NCBI GenBank assembly: GCA_035282925.1
Contig: DATEUW010000018.1
Coordinates: 1-11,315 of the forward strand
Source of the DNA: ASMP01 sp035282925
Lineage (GTDB): Archaea > Nanobdellota > Nanobdellia > Pacearchaeales > GW2011-AR1
Length of the DNA: 11,315 bases
Direction of reading: 5' to 3'
This document shows positions 11,196 through 11,315 of the stretch, one piece after another. The notes below the pieces were generated by a model, which saw only the letters and a program-made list of their open reading frames with translations, was not told the DNA's origin and did no database searches. The translations under genes and the position numbers were made by a program. The first letter of the stretch is position 1; every line of letters begins with the position of its first letter.

Positions 11196-11315
11196 TTACG
11201 CACAACTATAAACAGTGCAACTTCCATTTTGTGGATCCCCAAATATTAAAGTTTGGTTCTCAGGGCATGTTGGTGGTTCGGGACATGTTTCATTAGTTGT
11301 CTCGTTAGTTGTTTC
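11196..11315 (-). CDS. C-terminal end of a Cys- and Thr-rich surface-type protein (partial)
   Basis: A minus-strand frame enters from the right edge and stops at TAA (11196-11198). The 39 visible residues begin with a tandem Thr-rich linker, ETTNETTNET, followed by a compact cysteine module: CPEPPTC, then a spacer containing FGDPQNG, then CTVYSCA at the end. Four cysteines with Pro and Gly between them, after a Thr/Asn/Glu linker, resemble the end of an extracellular, probably glycosylated and disulphide-bonded protein of the kind common in DPANN genomes. The linker is encoded by a 12-base tandem repeat (11289-11312). No family can be named from the fragment. It converges on gyrA. Confidence 0.7.
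   Translation of the reverse strand, partial: ETTNETTNETCPEPPTCPENQTLIFGDPQNGSCTVYSCA
11289..11312 (-). repeat. 12-base tandem repeat coding the ETTN linker
   Basis: Two copies of a 12-base unit (plus strand TTCATTAGTTGT and CTCGTTAGTTGT) lie head to tail, and a third appears to begin at the window edge. Each encodes Glu-Thr-Thr-Asn. Such in-frame repeats in surface-protein linkers usually vary in number by slippage. The array may continue to the right of the window. Confidence 0.6.

Noticed and set aside
1..11315. CRISPR arrays, tRNA or rRNA genes, insertion sequences
   Set aside because: No regularly spaced repeats, cloverleaf-like segments, rRNA-like stretches or transposase genes were seen on either strand.

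Overview
The window is archaeal. It carries a Kae1-type tRNA t6A enzyme, the archaeal/eukaryal ribosomal proteins L7Ae, S28e and L24e, and TATA-type promoters: the octamer TTTATAAA precedes kae1, L7Ae and gyrB. It also carries a two-subunit bacterial-type DNA gyrase, known in several archaeal groups as an old acquisition from bacteria. Small zinc-ribbon proteins, very tight gene packing and the Cys/Thr-rich tail of a surface protein at the right edge resemble DPANN-type archaea (Woesearchaeota/Pacearchaeota/Aenigmarchaeota-like). That lineage call is an inference from gene style only.

Layout. Positions 1-102 hold the end of a membrane protein (+), convergent with a small unknown gene (117-392, -). 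A divergent promoter region separates that gene from kae1 (476-1465, +), which is followed by an AT-rich GNAT acetyltransferase (1469-1939). Just after the GNAT gene lies a second copy of the kae1 3' end (about 1927-1977) with no gene attached. On the minus strand are a cobalamin-binding-type radical SAM protein with a DUF4070-like C-terminus (1989-3797) and, upstream of it, an unknown 103-residue gene (3891-4202). From 4260 onward everything is on the plus strand up to 11091. The ribosomal set is L7Ae, an unknown 91-residue protein, S28e and L24e (4337-5440). After a 227-base leader with two dyad symmetries comes a tightly packed run: gyrB, a gamma-glutamylcyclotransferase-like gene, a mannose-6-phosphate isomerase-type cupin, a 50-residue zinc ribbon, an 86-residue zinc ribbon and gyrA (5668-11091). 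The right edge holds the C-terminus of a minus-strand surface-type protein (11196-11315).

How the genes relate. GyrB and GyrA form the A2B2 gyrase that introduces negative supercoils, and the four small genes between them are spaced for co-transcription and likely translational coupling. L7Ae, S28e and L24e are ribosomal proteins; L7Ae also binds K-turns in box C/D and related RNAs. The predicted L7Ae leader begins with a sequence that fits the K-turn consensus at every position, which suggests that L7Ae represses its own mRNA.

The observations most worth a second look are the K-turn at 4289-4311, the orphan kae1 tail at 1927-1977, the four-gene insertion inside a gyrase operon, the two dyads in the gyrB leader, and the natural replacement of two quinolone-contact positions (GyrA Val92, GyrB Glu425). 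I found no CRISPR array, rRNA, tRNA, transposase or other clear mobile element.
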